Part shown: positions 22,635 to 33,553 of the stretch, piece after piece | Numbering within the stretch: the stretch's first letter is position 1 | Layout: the number at the start of each line of letters is the position of its first letter | Assembly (NCBI RefSeq): GCF_000149955.1 | Contig: NC_030998.1 | Coordinates: forward strand, 1,278,591 to 1,342,590 | DNA from: Fusarium oxysporum f. sp. lycopersici 4287 | Taxonomy: Eukaryota > Ascomycota > Sordariomycetes > Hypocreales > Nectriaceae | Direction of reading: 5' to 3' | DNA: 64,000 nt | The notes under the pieces: generated by a model | What the model was told of the DNA's origin: nothing | The model's database searches: none | The model's input: the letters and a program-made list of their open reading frames with translations, nothing else | Program-made: the position numbers and the translations under genes

Positions 22635-25600
22635 GGCGTTAAACGAGTGTTGGAATGATGATAATAAAAAATAAAGATTTGTAGTAGTTGTTGTAGTTTG
22701 TTGAGCTTGTAAAGCGAGAGTGGTTGATAATAGTAGCGAGTGACTAAGAGAAACTCAGAAACGAAAGTAATAAGGAAATAAAAAAGAAAAGAGAGGTAAT
22801 AGGAAAAAAGCAGATAGAACGACTGTTGATGCTGGAAAAGAAACAAGACATTGAAGCCGGCGATGAGCTTCCTTTTAAGCTGAGTTGAGCTCTCATGTCA
22901 AGAGTCATGTGTGACAGGAACTTGGTGGTTGATGCTGGTCAGCACGACAGAGCTCTCGGTCAACTCGGGTCCAGCGGTTTGAGCCATGACCTAGTGTCAA
23001 TCCGATCGCCGCTCAGGCGTTTCATGAGGTTCTACCGTAGGTTGGTGGTGACGGTGAAGGGCTTTGACGTTTGTTTGTTTCTTCCAAATTTAGCCGGCAG
23101 GGGTTCGAGTCAGTTGGGATGGATGTGAGGAAGACACTACTGCAGTGTTGAAATTGTATGCATGATAACGAGATTGCATATCACATGTTGTTTCTCTGGT
23201 CTCGGCGCGTATTGAATCGACTCATCGGCTTGATGTCACTCGTGGTCCTCGGCTATTGCTCGTCTCGATCTGTTATGAACATCATTGACCAGCATCTTCA
23301 GCTAACGCATAAGGCAAAAAACGGCCGAGAATCACGACCAGGATAGAAGCTCGTCTAGCGTACTAGGAAAAACGCAATGCCAAAGCGTAGAGTCAAGGCG
23401 CAGATCCAAGATCCTCTCGGAATAGTTAGTTTCAGTTTTTGTTCCAGAAATATTCGTTTCAGGTGATTTCTTCTATAGATAGTGAGCTCACTTGGTTCAG
23501 TACCCCATCCGCAATCTTAAATGCATCTAGCTGAGAACGCCACCACCTGAACAAAACACCAATGCCGGATCGACGAAAAGTGGACTCTCCCCGGTCGATC
23601 CGTCTCGTTTTGATTGCTCCCTCGGCAACATTTCCCAGGAGAGCTTGAAACAGAAATCAGTGGGTAGCTTTTAGTGCGCAATGGGCATCAAACGGCCCGC
23701 AGCCACAGAACAGCTCTGGAGCTGTCAGGCAGAGCTGCTGAGCGATCACATCATGGCAGGGATGGCATTTGCTTTTTCACCTGAGATGGTAAAACAAACT
23801 ATGGGTGATGGTGACGAGAATAGAAAGTTTGGCGAAAGGGATGCCCGATTGGTCTTGTTGGTTTCTCAATCAAGAAGAAGCTGCTCAAGGATACTTACTC
23901 CACCAAGATCAAATGCTACCCTACAGTCATGCATTTCGTTGTTGATTGTTGATGACAACAACTCTCCCCTGTAAAAATTCTTTCTTGGCACGCACTGTTA
24001 GTGCACTGTTAGGAGCGGGATTTTCTACGGGCTACTCGGCCACACAATACTGCGGGGACGCCATCGGCTCCCTAACAGCAGTTTTCAGAGAAGGAATTTT
24101 GGAGAGTTCACCTTCTCTGACAACACCTTTGTCGGATCTAATGGCGGCACCTCAGAACCAGAACGCCTTAGATATCGGAGGACGGTGCCCGTGGCATCGG
24201 TAGCGACATCCTCCCGATCAACGACGCCGATTGCGATGGGTTTTTCCCCTTTGAAGGCAAGCCGCACCGCCGGCCTCTGATTCCTTCCCAAGGTTTTTCC
24301 CTGCCGCCACGACAGTCGACTACGAGCTACAACTTGGTTACTGGAGATTGTGGACTGCGTCAGCAGATGTAGTGATGCGTGAGAGAATTCTGGTCGGTGG
24401 AAAAAGCTCGACAGTAGATTGCCCCCGAACCCGCTGACGGGTGACGGGCTTGAGAAATACAGCACCTTTTGTGCCATTGGTATGCTGGATGGTGAAGGAA
24501 GCGGGGTTTCCCTGTACCTAGCTAGCTCAGCACGTCTTTTGCTCCAGTAGGAGATCTGGCTTCGTTACAGCCACCCAGACGAAAAATATACAAACAAACA
24601 AAATTGTTGATGACAATGCCATTGCGACGGAAGAAGAACGGCATTGTATATTATGCGATGCTTCTAATGTTAGATGTCACAGAGAGTCAGATGACAGGTA
24701 AAATCTATTCTTCAAACCGTGATGCTTGTTGGGTAGTTTGTCCATCGCTGTACCAACTCTAGTCTCTGCGTTGGTTGTTAGGTGCATCTCCAAAAGTCAT
24801 GACTATGGGACCACGATCCGCTATTGCCGACAAGCGAAGACAGCGACTCATTCATGATCTGATATTAAATTTCTAGTGGGCACGGCACGAAGCTCACCCT
24901 TGAAGCGAGCTCATCATTAAACGTATCCGTATACGACCCTATGGCGGTTCAGCCCTAGAGGTTCGCAACTGGGGACCTGAAAAGGGATGGAGGATTCTTG
25001 GAGATGATCGGAGAATTTCTCACGGCTGTGGCGGGGGTTTCGGATATCGGCCAGCTCTGCCCCTGAGCTGAACATGACTTATCTTATCTCAATTGCCAAG
25101 GCTGAGAAAAACGAACAGGAAAACGTTTGATGCAGAGCTCGAACCCACGACCTTAGCTTTACCGGGGACACGAAAAACTCAATGTGCGAGGCTGGAAAGA
25201 TGGCTTCAGTTTCTGGTCGTACAACACCCTCATTGAGCCTCGCGTTCCTTTAATGGTCTGTTCGAAAAGAGGAATCTGACAGCCATCAGGCTTCATCCCA
25301 ACATGATAAACTTTTAAAATAACTTCTGCATAGACATAACTATCGATGGCATCAATGCACAATGCGAAATGCAAATGCCGATCTTGTACACAAGGGACAT
25401 GCCAACAAGGTACGATGCGGCTGTGCAAATGTTTAGAGTGTTTGAGGTTGATGAAGTTCCCTACACCAACAAGCCAAAAATATCACTTAAACTTCAATGA
25501 CCCTCATGACCACTGATCAGCAGCAATTGCTTTTTCCTTTTCCATTTATAACTTGATGTCGGATGATGTTTCTATGCCACTCATGCGTTTGCTATCACGA

Positions 25601-26705
25601 ACCTGGTAGAGAAATGTTTCCTACACGATGACGATTTTGCCGACGAGAGAGGTGCATGCAGGTACGCTGTGACGTGCGATAAGATAAGGTCATGGCGGAA
25701 TGAACACCGCTCGATAACCACACTAATTGCGGATGAATTTACTCCGTTGATTTGGAAGTTAGTATCTGCGGTACTGTCCGTGATAGCGGCAACCTCCGAC
25801 GCCGATTGATTCACTTGTCCATCCGATAACAGGACGGACAAAAGTGGTAGCGGCCTAAATCGCCAATCAATAGATCCGCCATGGCTATGAGCCCGCCAAT
25901 TAACCGAGACATCATTCAGTGATGAAAGCCACCCACTGGTGATTCACCGTTATTTTGTCACCTCAGCGGACAACAGCCTGTCAGTGCAACTTGACCTTCT
26001 GAAACCGGTCCGATCTGTCAGCCGTATTCCCGCAGATCGGTTGTCGACCTGCCTGACCATCCGGCCATCAATTAAGCAGTCATCCAGCCATCTCTGCACA
26101 ATGAATTGAGTTTGGATGCTCGGTAACCTTTATAAGCAAGTACAAAAAAGATGGCTAATTCCGCATTCCCAATTGAATACCGTTGACCGTTGACGGATAA
26201 ATCGGCATTGATCTACAAGGATCCATCACCTCTCCCCTCAATCTCGATCAACTCCCGTCAACAATACAACGCAACTCACCCTCTCAATTCAATTGGTAAA
26301 ACCTCACAAAATTATAGAAACTACAAAATATTCATGCCGCAAGTCCTATCAAACGGCATTGGCCAACATCTGCAACATCTCCCTTCCTCAAAGGTCCCTT
26401 TGTCGCCGATCAACACCCTGCAATGGGCCAATTCGCTTCCTCATTGGCTGCGACAAAAGGTCCTGGTAATAATCTGGCATACAATGCACGTGGGGTTCTT
26501 TGACGATACAGATCGCTGCTTATCAGCGTTACCACCTTGTCTGCTCCGTACACAACTGCTTCATCTGTCGACTTTGTCCGACACTAGGGAGGATAAACAT
26601 TTCACTTGCCTCCCACGTGTATTTTGTAGTGGGATATAAGTATCGCTTGTATTTCTCGTAAACACTATTCGGTTTCGTCGGTCAATCTTAATTATAAGCT
26701 TCAAA
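22635..26705. other. 4-kb region without a supported gene
   Basis: The first few hundred bases are the promoter and leader of the minus-strand cell-wall gene, rich in A and T with many AAAGAAA runs. The rest shows only short open frames (24085-24477 minus, 26190-26639 plus) without domains; the latter lacks an ATG at its start. A tRNA-like T-arm sequence occurs on the minus strand at about 25139-25165. The last 60 bases lead into the RNase T2 gene. Confidence 0.55.
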
Positions 26706-27548
26706 ATGACGTTCATCAAGGCCCTCATTCCCCTTGCGCTTTACCTTGCTGGAGTGCAGGCAAAGTCTTGCTCTGCTGGTGGTAAGCCCACTGCTGAGTT
26801 TTGCTCGAAGGATCTTCCTCTGTCATGTCACAACACTACCGCTGTTGAAGACACTTGCTGCTTCATCCCCGCTGGCCAGCTTCTTCAGACTCAGTTCTGG
26901 GATAGCGACCCCGTAGCAGGACCTCATGGTACATTCAACCAACAACTCAGCCTCAAATTTCTAAACTAACGAATATTAGACTCATGGACCATTCACGGTC
27001 TCTGGCCTGATTACTGCGATGGCACATATCCCCAGTTTTGCGACAAGTCCCGCGAGTACACCAACATCAAGGACCTCGTAACCAAGTTCCTTGGCAAAAA
27101 GACCGTGTCCTACATGGACAAGTACTGGGTCAGCCAAGACGGCAACGACGAATCTCTCTGGGAGCACGAGTTCAACAAGCACGGCACATGCATCAGCACC
27201 CTTGAGCCAAGCTGCTACACCAACTACGAGACCGGCGCTGAAGCCGCCGATTACGTCAAGAAGACCATCTCACTGTTCAAGACCCTTCCTACCTACAAGT
27301 GGCTCGCTGAGGCTGGCATCAAGCCTTCCAAGACCAAGACTTACACTGCTGATGAGATTGTGGATGCTTTGGTGGAACACCATGGTGCTCGTGTCACCAT
27401 CGGATGCTCTAATGGCTCCTTGAGCGAGGTTTGGTACCATTTCAATGTAAAGGGCTCACTCCAGGATGGCCAGTTTGTGTCTAGTGAGCCTGATGGAAGC
27501 AAGAGCTCTTGCCCGGACAGCGGTATCAAGTATGCCCCTAAGAAGTAA
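26706..27548 (+). CDS. Secreted ribonuclease T2
   Basis: Two exons, 26706-26928 and 26980-27548, with a 51-bp intron, giving 263 residues. A signal peptide covers about residues 1-19 (MTFIKALIPLALYLAGVQA). Both RNase T2 signatures are intact: CAS I in WTIHGLWPDYC with catalytic His80, and CAS II in WEHEFNKHGTC with Glu138 and His142. About ten cysteines are present, in keeping with the disulfide-rich fold. The enzyme cleaves single-stranded RNA through 2',3'-cyclic phosphates and is secreted or vacuolar. The intron splits just before CAS I, a position that seems natural as the flanking frames join exactly. It is convergent with the mannosyltransferase, with only 121 bases between the stop codons. 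Confidence 0.95.
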
Positions 27549-27669
27549 GCAACAAACATATATTTGGGGTCTGTAAATGAGAATGAATACGTATTCTGAA
27601 TAGGCTATGATGACAATTAAAATAAATCTATATTATTATTAGCGCCGTGTCAACGTTGACTCATCCTAT

Positions 27670-29262
27670 CTAAAACGTTGCCTCGTAATACTTTTGTATC
27701 CTGTCACATTCCTCCATCAACTCTCGGTCACAATTAGCCTTGATGGCCTCCTCCCATATGGCCTTTTCAAGATCGTATCCAGCAACGTCTTTGATCTTGT
27801 CCACATCGTCTCCCCAAAGTCGCGATAGAGTCCCGTCAGGACGCTCAGGTACTAGGTCTTCCAGTACCTGACTTGGATGCCTAGTATCGAATTTGACTCT
27901 GTTGAGATGGGCAAACATTGTACTCGTAATGTTGACTTCGTCCTCGGTTATCCTTAGCTTTTTTTTCCTTGTAGATACCATTGTTTGATTTCGTCCTTTC
28001 TGTGTTTGTAGCTTCCAGTCTTGCTCAGGATCAGCCTGCCAGATACCGCTCCCCCAGTTGATTTTCTCATCGGTAATTAGCGCAGCTGGCTTGGTGACCT
28101 GCCAGTAGGGGTTGCCTAGAACCAATGCGCTCTGCATGAAAGTCTCCTTGTCGCCTGATCCCCAAGCACCCTGCGAATGAAGTTGATAGTAGAACCTTGG
28201 CCCATAAAAGTTGTAGTATGCCGCGAGCAAGAGGCTGTCTGCATGCTTCGCTTTGTTGTATAACATCACTCCAGACTCTGAACTTCTGGAGTCGATAGTA
28301 ACGTTGGGCGCCTTGGCTCCAGCGATCTTGTAGAAGAGAGGCGATATAGTTGGCAGCCAAAAGTCGGGCCAGGTCACAAGTCCGCGACTCTTATACGGTT
28401 CCACGGTGAGGAGGTGATCTGGGTTTCGAATAGGAAAGGCATCGGAGTCGAGAAACAAGATGTCTTGAAAACTGGAGAAGATAATCGACAAAGGCTTGTA
28501 CTGATACTTTTCAATCGTTGGTTGCTTAATGGATGTCGTATCAGGCAACTTGAGGAAATCGTCCATGTTCAAGCATTGCACCTGCAAACTGGAAAGTGTC
28601 TTGTTGCACTGTTCATGCTCCGCTTCGGTTGCCGAGTCAAGAAACAGCTGGACGGGTAAACGTGATCCAACATGTCGTAGCATCCGCACGGCTGTCGCTG
28701 CAACACCAACTGCTGATCCTTTAGCAGTGATGACAATGCCCTTGGTGTTGCGTTTGAAAGGGACTTTTGGAGCCAAGTGTCGAAGACTTTGCACAAACCT
28801 TGCATGATTCTCTTTCAATGACTCGACTTCCTCATCAGATACCTCCAACCAGTCCGTGTGTGTCTGCGCCTCTGAGCCATGGGGATCAAACTTGTCGCGC
28901 GATAGAGAATTAGGCGGTTTAATCTTATCACCATGAGGTTCCGCCGCATAAAATTCCTCAACAAGGTTCTCCCAGAATTTCGTTGTCTGCTCAGTCGGTC
29001 CAGTAAATTGAGGCCTGCTCGTAGAGATGGGGTCTGGATTTGGCGGGGTTGAAGAGTCGGGTTGAGTTTGGTTAGTTTGGCTGAGGCTTGGTGAGGAGAC
29101 TCTTTTGTACGCGACTGAGAGATCTGCCCAGAATTCCCAAAGCGTGAGGGCGCAGATGAAACAGATGAAAACGCCAAGAATTTTGACGAGGCGATGGCGC
29201 GCGGTTACGACGCTGACCCATTTCCCGCTTTTGGAGGCGTCATCGCGCCAAGACCGGAGCAT
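27670..29262 (-). CDS. Mnn2/GT71-type alpha-mannosyltransferase
   Basis: Single exon, 530 residues, ATG at 29260-29262. Short cytoplasmic N-terminus, one hydrophobic helix (about residues 25-46), a Pro/Ser-rich stem and a lumenal catalytic domain: a Golgi type II membrane enzyme. Family features are KGIVITAKG at the start of the nucleotide-sugar fold, the DxD motif in [28 protein letters not shown], and GDKETF near the active site. The family adds alpha-1,2-mannose to the branches of N-glycan or cell-wall mannan using GDP-mannose. The length is close to that of other filamentous fungal members. It converges on the RNase T2 gene. It is probably a housekeeping glycosylation gene unrelated to the enzyme cluster to its right. 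Confidence 0.9.
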   Translation of the reverse strand: MLRSWRDDASKSGKWVSVVTARHRLVKILGVFICFICALTLWEFWADLSVAYKRVSSPSLSQTNQTQPDSSTPPNPDPISTSRPQFTGPTEQTTKFWENLVEEFYAAEPHGDKIKPPNSLSRDKFDPHGSEAQTHTDWLEVSDEEVESLKENHARFVQSLRHLAPKVPFKRNTKGIVITAKGSAVGVAATAVRMLRHVGSRLPVQLFLDSATEAEHEQCNKTLSSLQVQCLNMDDFLKLPDTTSIKQPTIEKYQYKPLSIIFSSFQDILFLDSDAFPIRNPDHLLTVEPYKSRGLVTWPDFWLPTISPLFYKIAGAKAPNVTIDSRSSESGVMLYNKAKHADSLLLAAYYNFYGPRFYYQLHSQGAWGSGDKETFMQSALVLGNPYWQVTKPAALITDEKINWGSGIWQADPEQDWKLQTQKGRNQTMVSTRKKKLRITEDEVNITSTMFAHLNRVKFDTRHPSQVLEDLVPERPDGTLSRLWGDDVDKIKDVAGYDLEKAIWEEAIKANCDRELMEECDRIQKYYEATF

Positions 29263-30030
29263 CGCGATGGTTGAGGAATCGACTTTGACGATGGTGTTGA
29301 TTGTTGGGATACCAATTGATGGCTGACTGATATCAGTAGGAGAAAGCGAGTGAGTAGATGCTCGAGACCAGCGCGATATCGTTATTTGCTGTTAATTAAC
29401 GAGTATCGTCGAAATTGGAGCTTGTCGAGTTTCTTGGCAACGTTGAACAATTGTCGTTGCGCATGGTCAATTCGTGTCAAAAACCCCCCTTTCCTGCGTC
29501 GGATGATGTTTGAGAAGGGTCCAGGAGTAGATTCGTAACGTTTTGAGACGCCTTTTGAGGGGTTTGTCGTAAACTTTGTAGGAGATCAACCAGTCATGGA
29601 GCAACAGCTCAAGAGACTCATGTGATTTGAATCATGGTATATACATCAAAACAAACAAGTGACAAACAATGAAGAAGGCAGATGAGAGACGTGAAACGTT
29701 GCTGACAGTCAGATCAAAATAAAATGAAAGGAGCTGTTAGCTGCGTTGGCTGTGCAGAGATCATCAGCTTTCACGTGATTCGTAGAGCAGAGCATTACGC
29801 AATGCCGCGTTTCCCGATACCATGCCACAATCCGATGTCCCGCAACCATCGACTGCTTATTTTGTTTAGTGTCACCGTCTATTTATATGCATATTATCTG
29901 ATTGACTGTATTTCTTGCTCCTTAAATCTTTATTAATTGTTCTCTACCTCTTGAAGCGAGAGTATTCTCAATCTGACGTCATGACGTAACCCGCTCGTAA
30001 AAAAACAAAACCCCGCGCTCAATTAACGTT
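29263..30030. other. Intergenic region, promoter of the mannosyltransferase
   Basis: 768 bases without a gene. It contains the leader and promoter of the minus-strand mannosyltransferase and the 3' flank of the monooxygenase. No clear motif or RNA gene is visible. Confidence 0.5.
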
Positions 30031-31206
30031 TCAGACAATTGGGGACGTCTCCTCATCGATATTGATCCCAAAACCCTCGGTAGCCATGGAATAACTCTGA
30101 CCAACAGCTTCACTAGCATAGACCCTCATCTCTTTCTCATAAGCAGCTGTGACACCAGGGCTGTACCCGCCAGCTTCACGCAGCAATCGTCCAAGCAGCG
30201 CTGAATCTCGAACAGCTGTGTTAGCGCCAAGTCCGCCCGCAGGTGTCATTGAATGAGCTGCATCGCCAATAACCGTCACGCGCGGCTCATTCTTCCATTC
30301 TGGTACCCCCGATGGCGTTGAGCAAGTAATTTTCCAGAACGCAGCTTCGCCCTCGTCCATGTTGTCGAACAGAGGCTTGAACTTTGGGTCCCAGTCTTTA
30401 GCAATTGACCTTGCGATATCGGCAGCGACTTTTCCGACAATCGCGTAGTTATCGTTCGGCGCGCGAATAACACCTGGTGCTCCGCCCATGGTCCAGCCAA
30501 AGCTCACATCTGGGTTATCCATATCTCCAGAGCGAACGTTTGTCATGAGAAATGCTTGACCGTCGGGCCGTGTATCGTCGCGTAGCCGGAAGACTCCCTC
30601 GCCAAGCTGCTTGAATGCCGTCGTTGGTGCTTGGCCGTGAATACCCCTAGCGCCAGTGTCGTAAACCTTAAGTTTTCCGCCCGAGACCTGTCTCGCAACT
30701 TTGGAGTAGATGCCTTCACCTCCGACAAGCAGCGATCCTTCGATAGACTTTGTTCCGTCAGAGAAGATGGCACGAACACCGTCGTCGGTTAATTCGTAGC
30801 CCGTCACATTCCTGGACCATTCAACGTAGTCTTCGCAACCCTCTGCGAAAATTCTTCTCATATCACCTCTGGCAATACCAACAATCTTTCCATCTCGAGA
30901 CGAGAGATTCTCTCCGACGACATGCTCAGTCTGCTCTCCAGTAACTGCATCGAATGCCCGATATCCACCTCCGCCTGTTTTGCCGCAGGCATCCCAGAAA
31001 TGTTGCCACGTCTTCTTATCGAGAACAGACTCGATAGCATCGAGGCCCTCCGCTGAAAGACGGAGCCTGTACCCTTGGGCACGAAAGATGAAAGATTCAT
31101 CGCGCTCAAAAATCTTGAAAGGGATCTTGGATTGCTTGAGAGATTGCGCCAGTAGCAATGAAGCGAGGCCAGAGCCAGAGATGAGGATGGGTTTAGTGAC
31201 TGACAT
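30031..31206 (-). CDS. FAD-dependent monooxygenase (salicylate-hydroxylase-like, PF01494 type)
   Basis: Single exon, 391 residues; the ATG at 31206 (MSVTKPILISG) is preferred over an upstream non-ATG start. The N-terminal dinucleotide motif is GSGLAS, so the third Gly of GxGxxG is Ser, followed by an acidic FERDE that would hold the FAD ribose. RGDMRR, the second FAD/NADPH motif GEGIYS and the third FAD motif GDAAHSMTPAGGLGANTAVRD are all present. These flavoenzymes hydroxylate or epoxidise aromatic or amine substrates with NAD(P)H and O2, usually in the cytosol. The gene is the first of four adjacent metabolic genes (30-38 kb). Its 3' end faces the mannosyltransferase promoter, and its promoter faces the 3' end of the decarboxylase. 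Confidence 0.92.
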   Translation of the reverse strand: MSVTKPILISGSGLASLLLAQSLKQSKIPFKIFERDESFIFRAQGYRLRLSAEGLDAIESVLDKKTWQHFWDACGKTGGGGYRAFDAVTGEQTEHVVGENLSSRDGKIVGIARGDMRRIFAEGCEDYVEWSRNVTGYELTDDGVRAIFSDGTKSIEGSLLVGGEGIYSKVARQVSGGKLKVYDTGARGIHGQAPTTAFKQLGEGVFRLRDDTRPDGQAFLMTNVRSGDMDNPDVSFGWTMGGAPGVIRAPNDNYAIVGKVAADIARSIAKDWDPKFKPLFDNMDEGEAAFWKITCSTPSGVPEWKNEPRVTVIGDAAHSMTPAGGLGANTAVRDSALLGRLLREAGGYSPGVTAAYEKEMRVYASEAVGQSYSMATEGFGINIDEETSPIV

Positions 31207-31623
31207 GCTGTGCTGTTGATCGAGGTTCACGGAGGGTTAGACTATGATGGAGTGCGAAGTCTAGATAAATACTCGCTCAAACGCCAGCGTTCTTGGCTGG
31301 CGTCTGTGGCACATCTGGGGCTGACAAACCGGCCATTTTATATCGTGGAATCTACCGCGCGCTATGGCGCAATTCTGAGACCCGAGATAAGGTTGAAGGC
31401 CTCAACAAGACGGCATCTGCACTTCGGAACATTTGCGGTGTCCGGAACTTCCGAATGCGGGCCTGGTGAAACATTGGACATTTGTAAGCTGACATATTCA
31501 CTGTTATTCCCGTAGATAATCATCAGTCAGCTTGAATCATCAAAGATCTCGCGCTGTAAGAGACAATTTGTACATCGATTTAATTGCTGAGATATCTGGA
31601 ATTGTAATGTTGAATATGCTTGC
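31207..31623. other. Intergenic region between monooxygenase and decarboxylase
   Basis: 417 bases with no gene. It is the promoter of the minus-strand monooxygenase. It contains the ten-base motif GAATGCGGGC at 31453-31462, which recurs in the divergent promoter of the acyltransferase and lactonase. Confidence 0.6.
31453..31462 (+). promoter_or_regulatory. Candidate shared regulatory motif GAATGCGGGC (copy 1)
   Basis: Ten bases identical to 35865-35874 and in the same orientation, about 250 bases upstream of the monooxygenase start. A short near-palindrome (TTCCGAATG after TCCGGAAC) precedes it. It is a candidate site for a cluster regulator; the link is inferred from position only. Confidence 0.3.
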
Positions 31624-33063
31624 TTATTGACTGCGCTGTTTAGAAATGAGCTGTGCAACCTTGTTAGTCTGCTGAATAACCTCCACCATTTCGCCCCCAC
31701 CTAGCACCGGGCTGATAGAGCAGATCCTCAGAACGATTCTCCCTCGTAGCTTTGTAGTCAAAATCAATCCAATATTGTTTTCCACCAAATGCTTTGAGAT
31801 CGCAGCATTTAATTCATCCAACTCCTCCTCAGTCTTTTCCTTAGGTGCATATCGGAAGGTCACGATCGCCATACTCGCTCGACTTGTAATTTCCCAATCC
31901 GACAACTTTAAAATCTCGGCCTCAGCAATTTCAGCAAGATGAAACCCATGATCGATCATCGTCCCAAATCTTTCCACACCGAGCACTCGTAGGGTGAACC
32001 ATAGTTTCAGCGCTCGTGAGGGGCGTGTTAGTTCCATGCCAAGGTTCCAAAAGTTGGGTATCTCTTCGTCATCGAGCGCATCGCGAAGATAGTCGCCGTC
32101 GTTGTTAAAAACTTTGACCAAGTTGATCCTGTTTCTCACAAGGATGAGGCTACAGCTATATGTCTGAAACAGCCATTTGTGTGCATCCCAGGAAATACTG
32201 TCTGCCAGCCCAAGACCGTTGGCGACAGAGCTTCGAGTTGCAGCAAGGGAAGCTGACGCGCCGTATGCACCATCGATATGAAGCCAGATCTTCTCTTCAT
32301 CGCGTACCTGGGCAAGCGCCTCCAATGGATCGATGCTTCCAGTGTTTGTTGTCCCGCATGTGGCGACGATGACAAAAGGCTTCAGTCCTGCTTCGCGGTC
32401 CGTTTTGATGGCATCTTTCAAAGTGGTCACATCCATCTGAAAGGATCCGCTCGTAGGAACAGAACGTATTTGACTTCTTTTGATACCAATAATGCGAAGA
32501 GCCTTCTTGACAGAATGGTGTGTCTGATCAGAGAGATACGCGACGCCCAGATGTTCAGTATCGGGATCCAATATGCATTCTCTTGCCAGCACCATGCCGC
32601 TCATGTTTGCCATGGAGCCCCCTGAGACAAAGATTCCTCCAGACGTATCTGGAAGTCCAACTTTGGCCGAGAGCCACTGCAGCAGCGTCTGCTCAACAAT
32701 AGCCACACCAGAGCCCTGCAGTCTCGATCCAGCAAAGGAGTTGAAAGCGCTCGACAGGCAATCTCCTATCCAAGAAAGTGGCGAGGCAGGTGATGGAATA
32801 AAGCTAAAACATTTGGGATGGTTCGTTCGCATTCGATAGTCAGAGATGGTGAATACATCTTCAATGGCTGCCTGCACAGAATGAGCATCGCCAGGAGTGC
32901 TGATTGCTTTGAGTTGAGAAACCTCCGTTCCTTGGGCTACTCGCAAGAGAGGGTCTTCGCTGACCTTCTGGGTAGTCTGGAAGACCCGATCAAATGCGGC
33001 TTGGAAGGAAGAGCTCAGAGAGTCTAGCTCTGCGCCTTGGTCTGGAGGATCAAAAGAGTTCAT
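31624..33063 (-). CDS. PLP-dependent group II amino-acid decarboxylase
   Basis: Single exon, 479 residues, ATG at 33061-33063. The pyridoxal-phosphate lysine is K296 in SWDAHKWLFQ. Other family landmarks are the N-terminal FSFIPSPASPLSWIGD, GIFVSGGSMANMSG, DQTHHSVKKALRIIGI, ATCGTTNTGSIDP and HIDGAYGAS with the Asp that binds the pyridine nitrogen. The size and motifs fit the aromatic-L-amino-acid / 2,4-diaminobutyrate decarboxylase family, which converts an amino acid to its amine plus CO2. The substrate is not decided by sequence alone. The flanking FAD monooxygenase and acyltransferase suggest that the amine is hydroxylated and acylated. All catalytic residues are present. It is transcribed in the same direction as both neighbours, but 0.4-0.5 kb gaps imply separate promoters. 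Confidence 0.95.
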   Translation of the reverse strand: MNSFDPPDQGAELDSLSSSFQAAFDRVFQTTQKVSEDPLLRVAQGTEVSQLKAISTPGDAHSVQAAIEDVFTISDYRMRTNHPKCFSFIPSPASPLSWIGDCLSSAFNSFAGSRLQGSGVAIVEQTLLQWLSAKVGLPDTSGGIFVSGGSMANMSGMVLARECILDPDTEHLGVAYLSDQTHHSVKKALRIIGIKRSQIRSVPTSGSFQMDVTTLKDAIKTDREAGLKPFVIVATCGTTNTGSIDPLEALAQVRDEEKIWLHIDGAYGASASLAATRSSVANGLGLADSISWDAHKWLFQTYSCSLILVRNRINLVKVFNNDGDYLRDALDDEEIPNFWNLGMELTRPSRALKLWFTLRVLGVERFGTMIDHGFHLAEIAEAEILKLSDWEITSRASMAIVTFRYAPKEKTEEELDELNAAISKHLVENNIGLILTTKLRGRIVLRICSISPVLGGGEMVEVIQQTNKVAQLISKQRSQ

Positions 33064-33553
33064 CTTTAATCGCTGGGGATATTGTGACGAGTATTTCGAG
33101 TGTTGGGAATCGCGCTCTTATAGACTGACTGAGGCTTAGAGCGACTCGGCGGGTATTACGTGAAGACACTTGAAGGGCGCGAAATCTGACTGAGTCGGAG
33201 ATAGCTTCCCCGCCTTTTGTTGTTGACGCCACAGCGAAGGTTCGATTGCCAAGTCCTGAGACACATATGGTGCTTTATCTCCCCAGACGCCCCAGTGATA
33301 TTGCAGCCTGTACTCCGGATACAGTGATGAGTAGCAAAGCCAATATAGCACCTTATATTCTTGGCTGTCAAGTGTTGCGTTGAGTCAGATCCTTATGCTG
33401 TTGGTGAGCCAATCATGCATACGGGATTACGCCAATGCTACGCCATTACACGATAAATATCTCTATATCACCGGCTAGTGATCGGACTTCAAAAGTGCGC
33501 CCTACGTGATGGAAACACTATAGCGCGGCGGTTTGTATTCTAAGCTTCATCTA
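33064..33553. other. Intergenic region, promoter of the decarboxylase
   Basis: 490 bases with no gene seen. It carries the promoter of the minus-strand decarboxylase and the 3' flank of the acyltransferase. The shared motif GAATGCGGGC was not found here. Confidence 0.5.

Noticed and set aside
21482..22846. 454-residue minus-strand frame overlapping the repeat protein
   Set aside because: It runs in another frame of the same strand as the cell-wall gene and consists of frame-shifted Gly/Ala repeats (Val/Leu/Pro-rich); there is no independent support.
24085..24477. 130-residue minus-strand frame with an ATG
   Set aside because: No recognisable domain, no introns and composition like intergenic sequence.
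26190..26639. 149-residue plus-strand frame before RNase T2
   Set aside because: It begins with TTG, has no domain and lies in the presumed promoter and leader.
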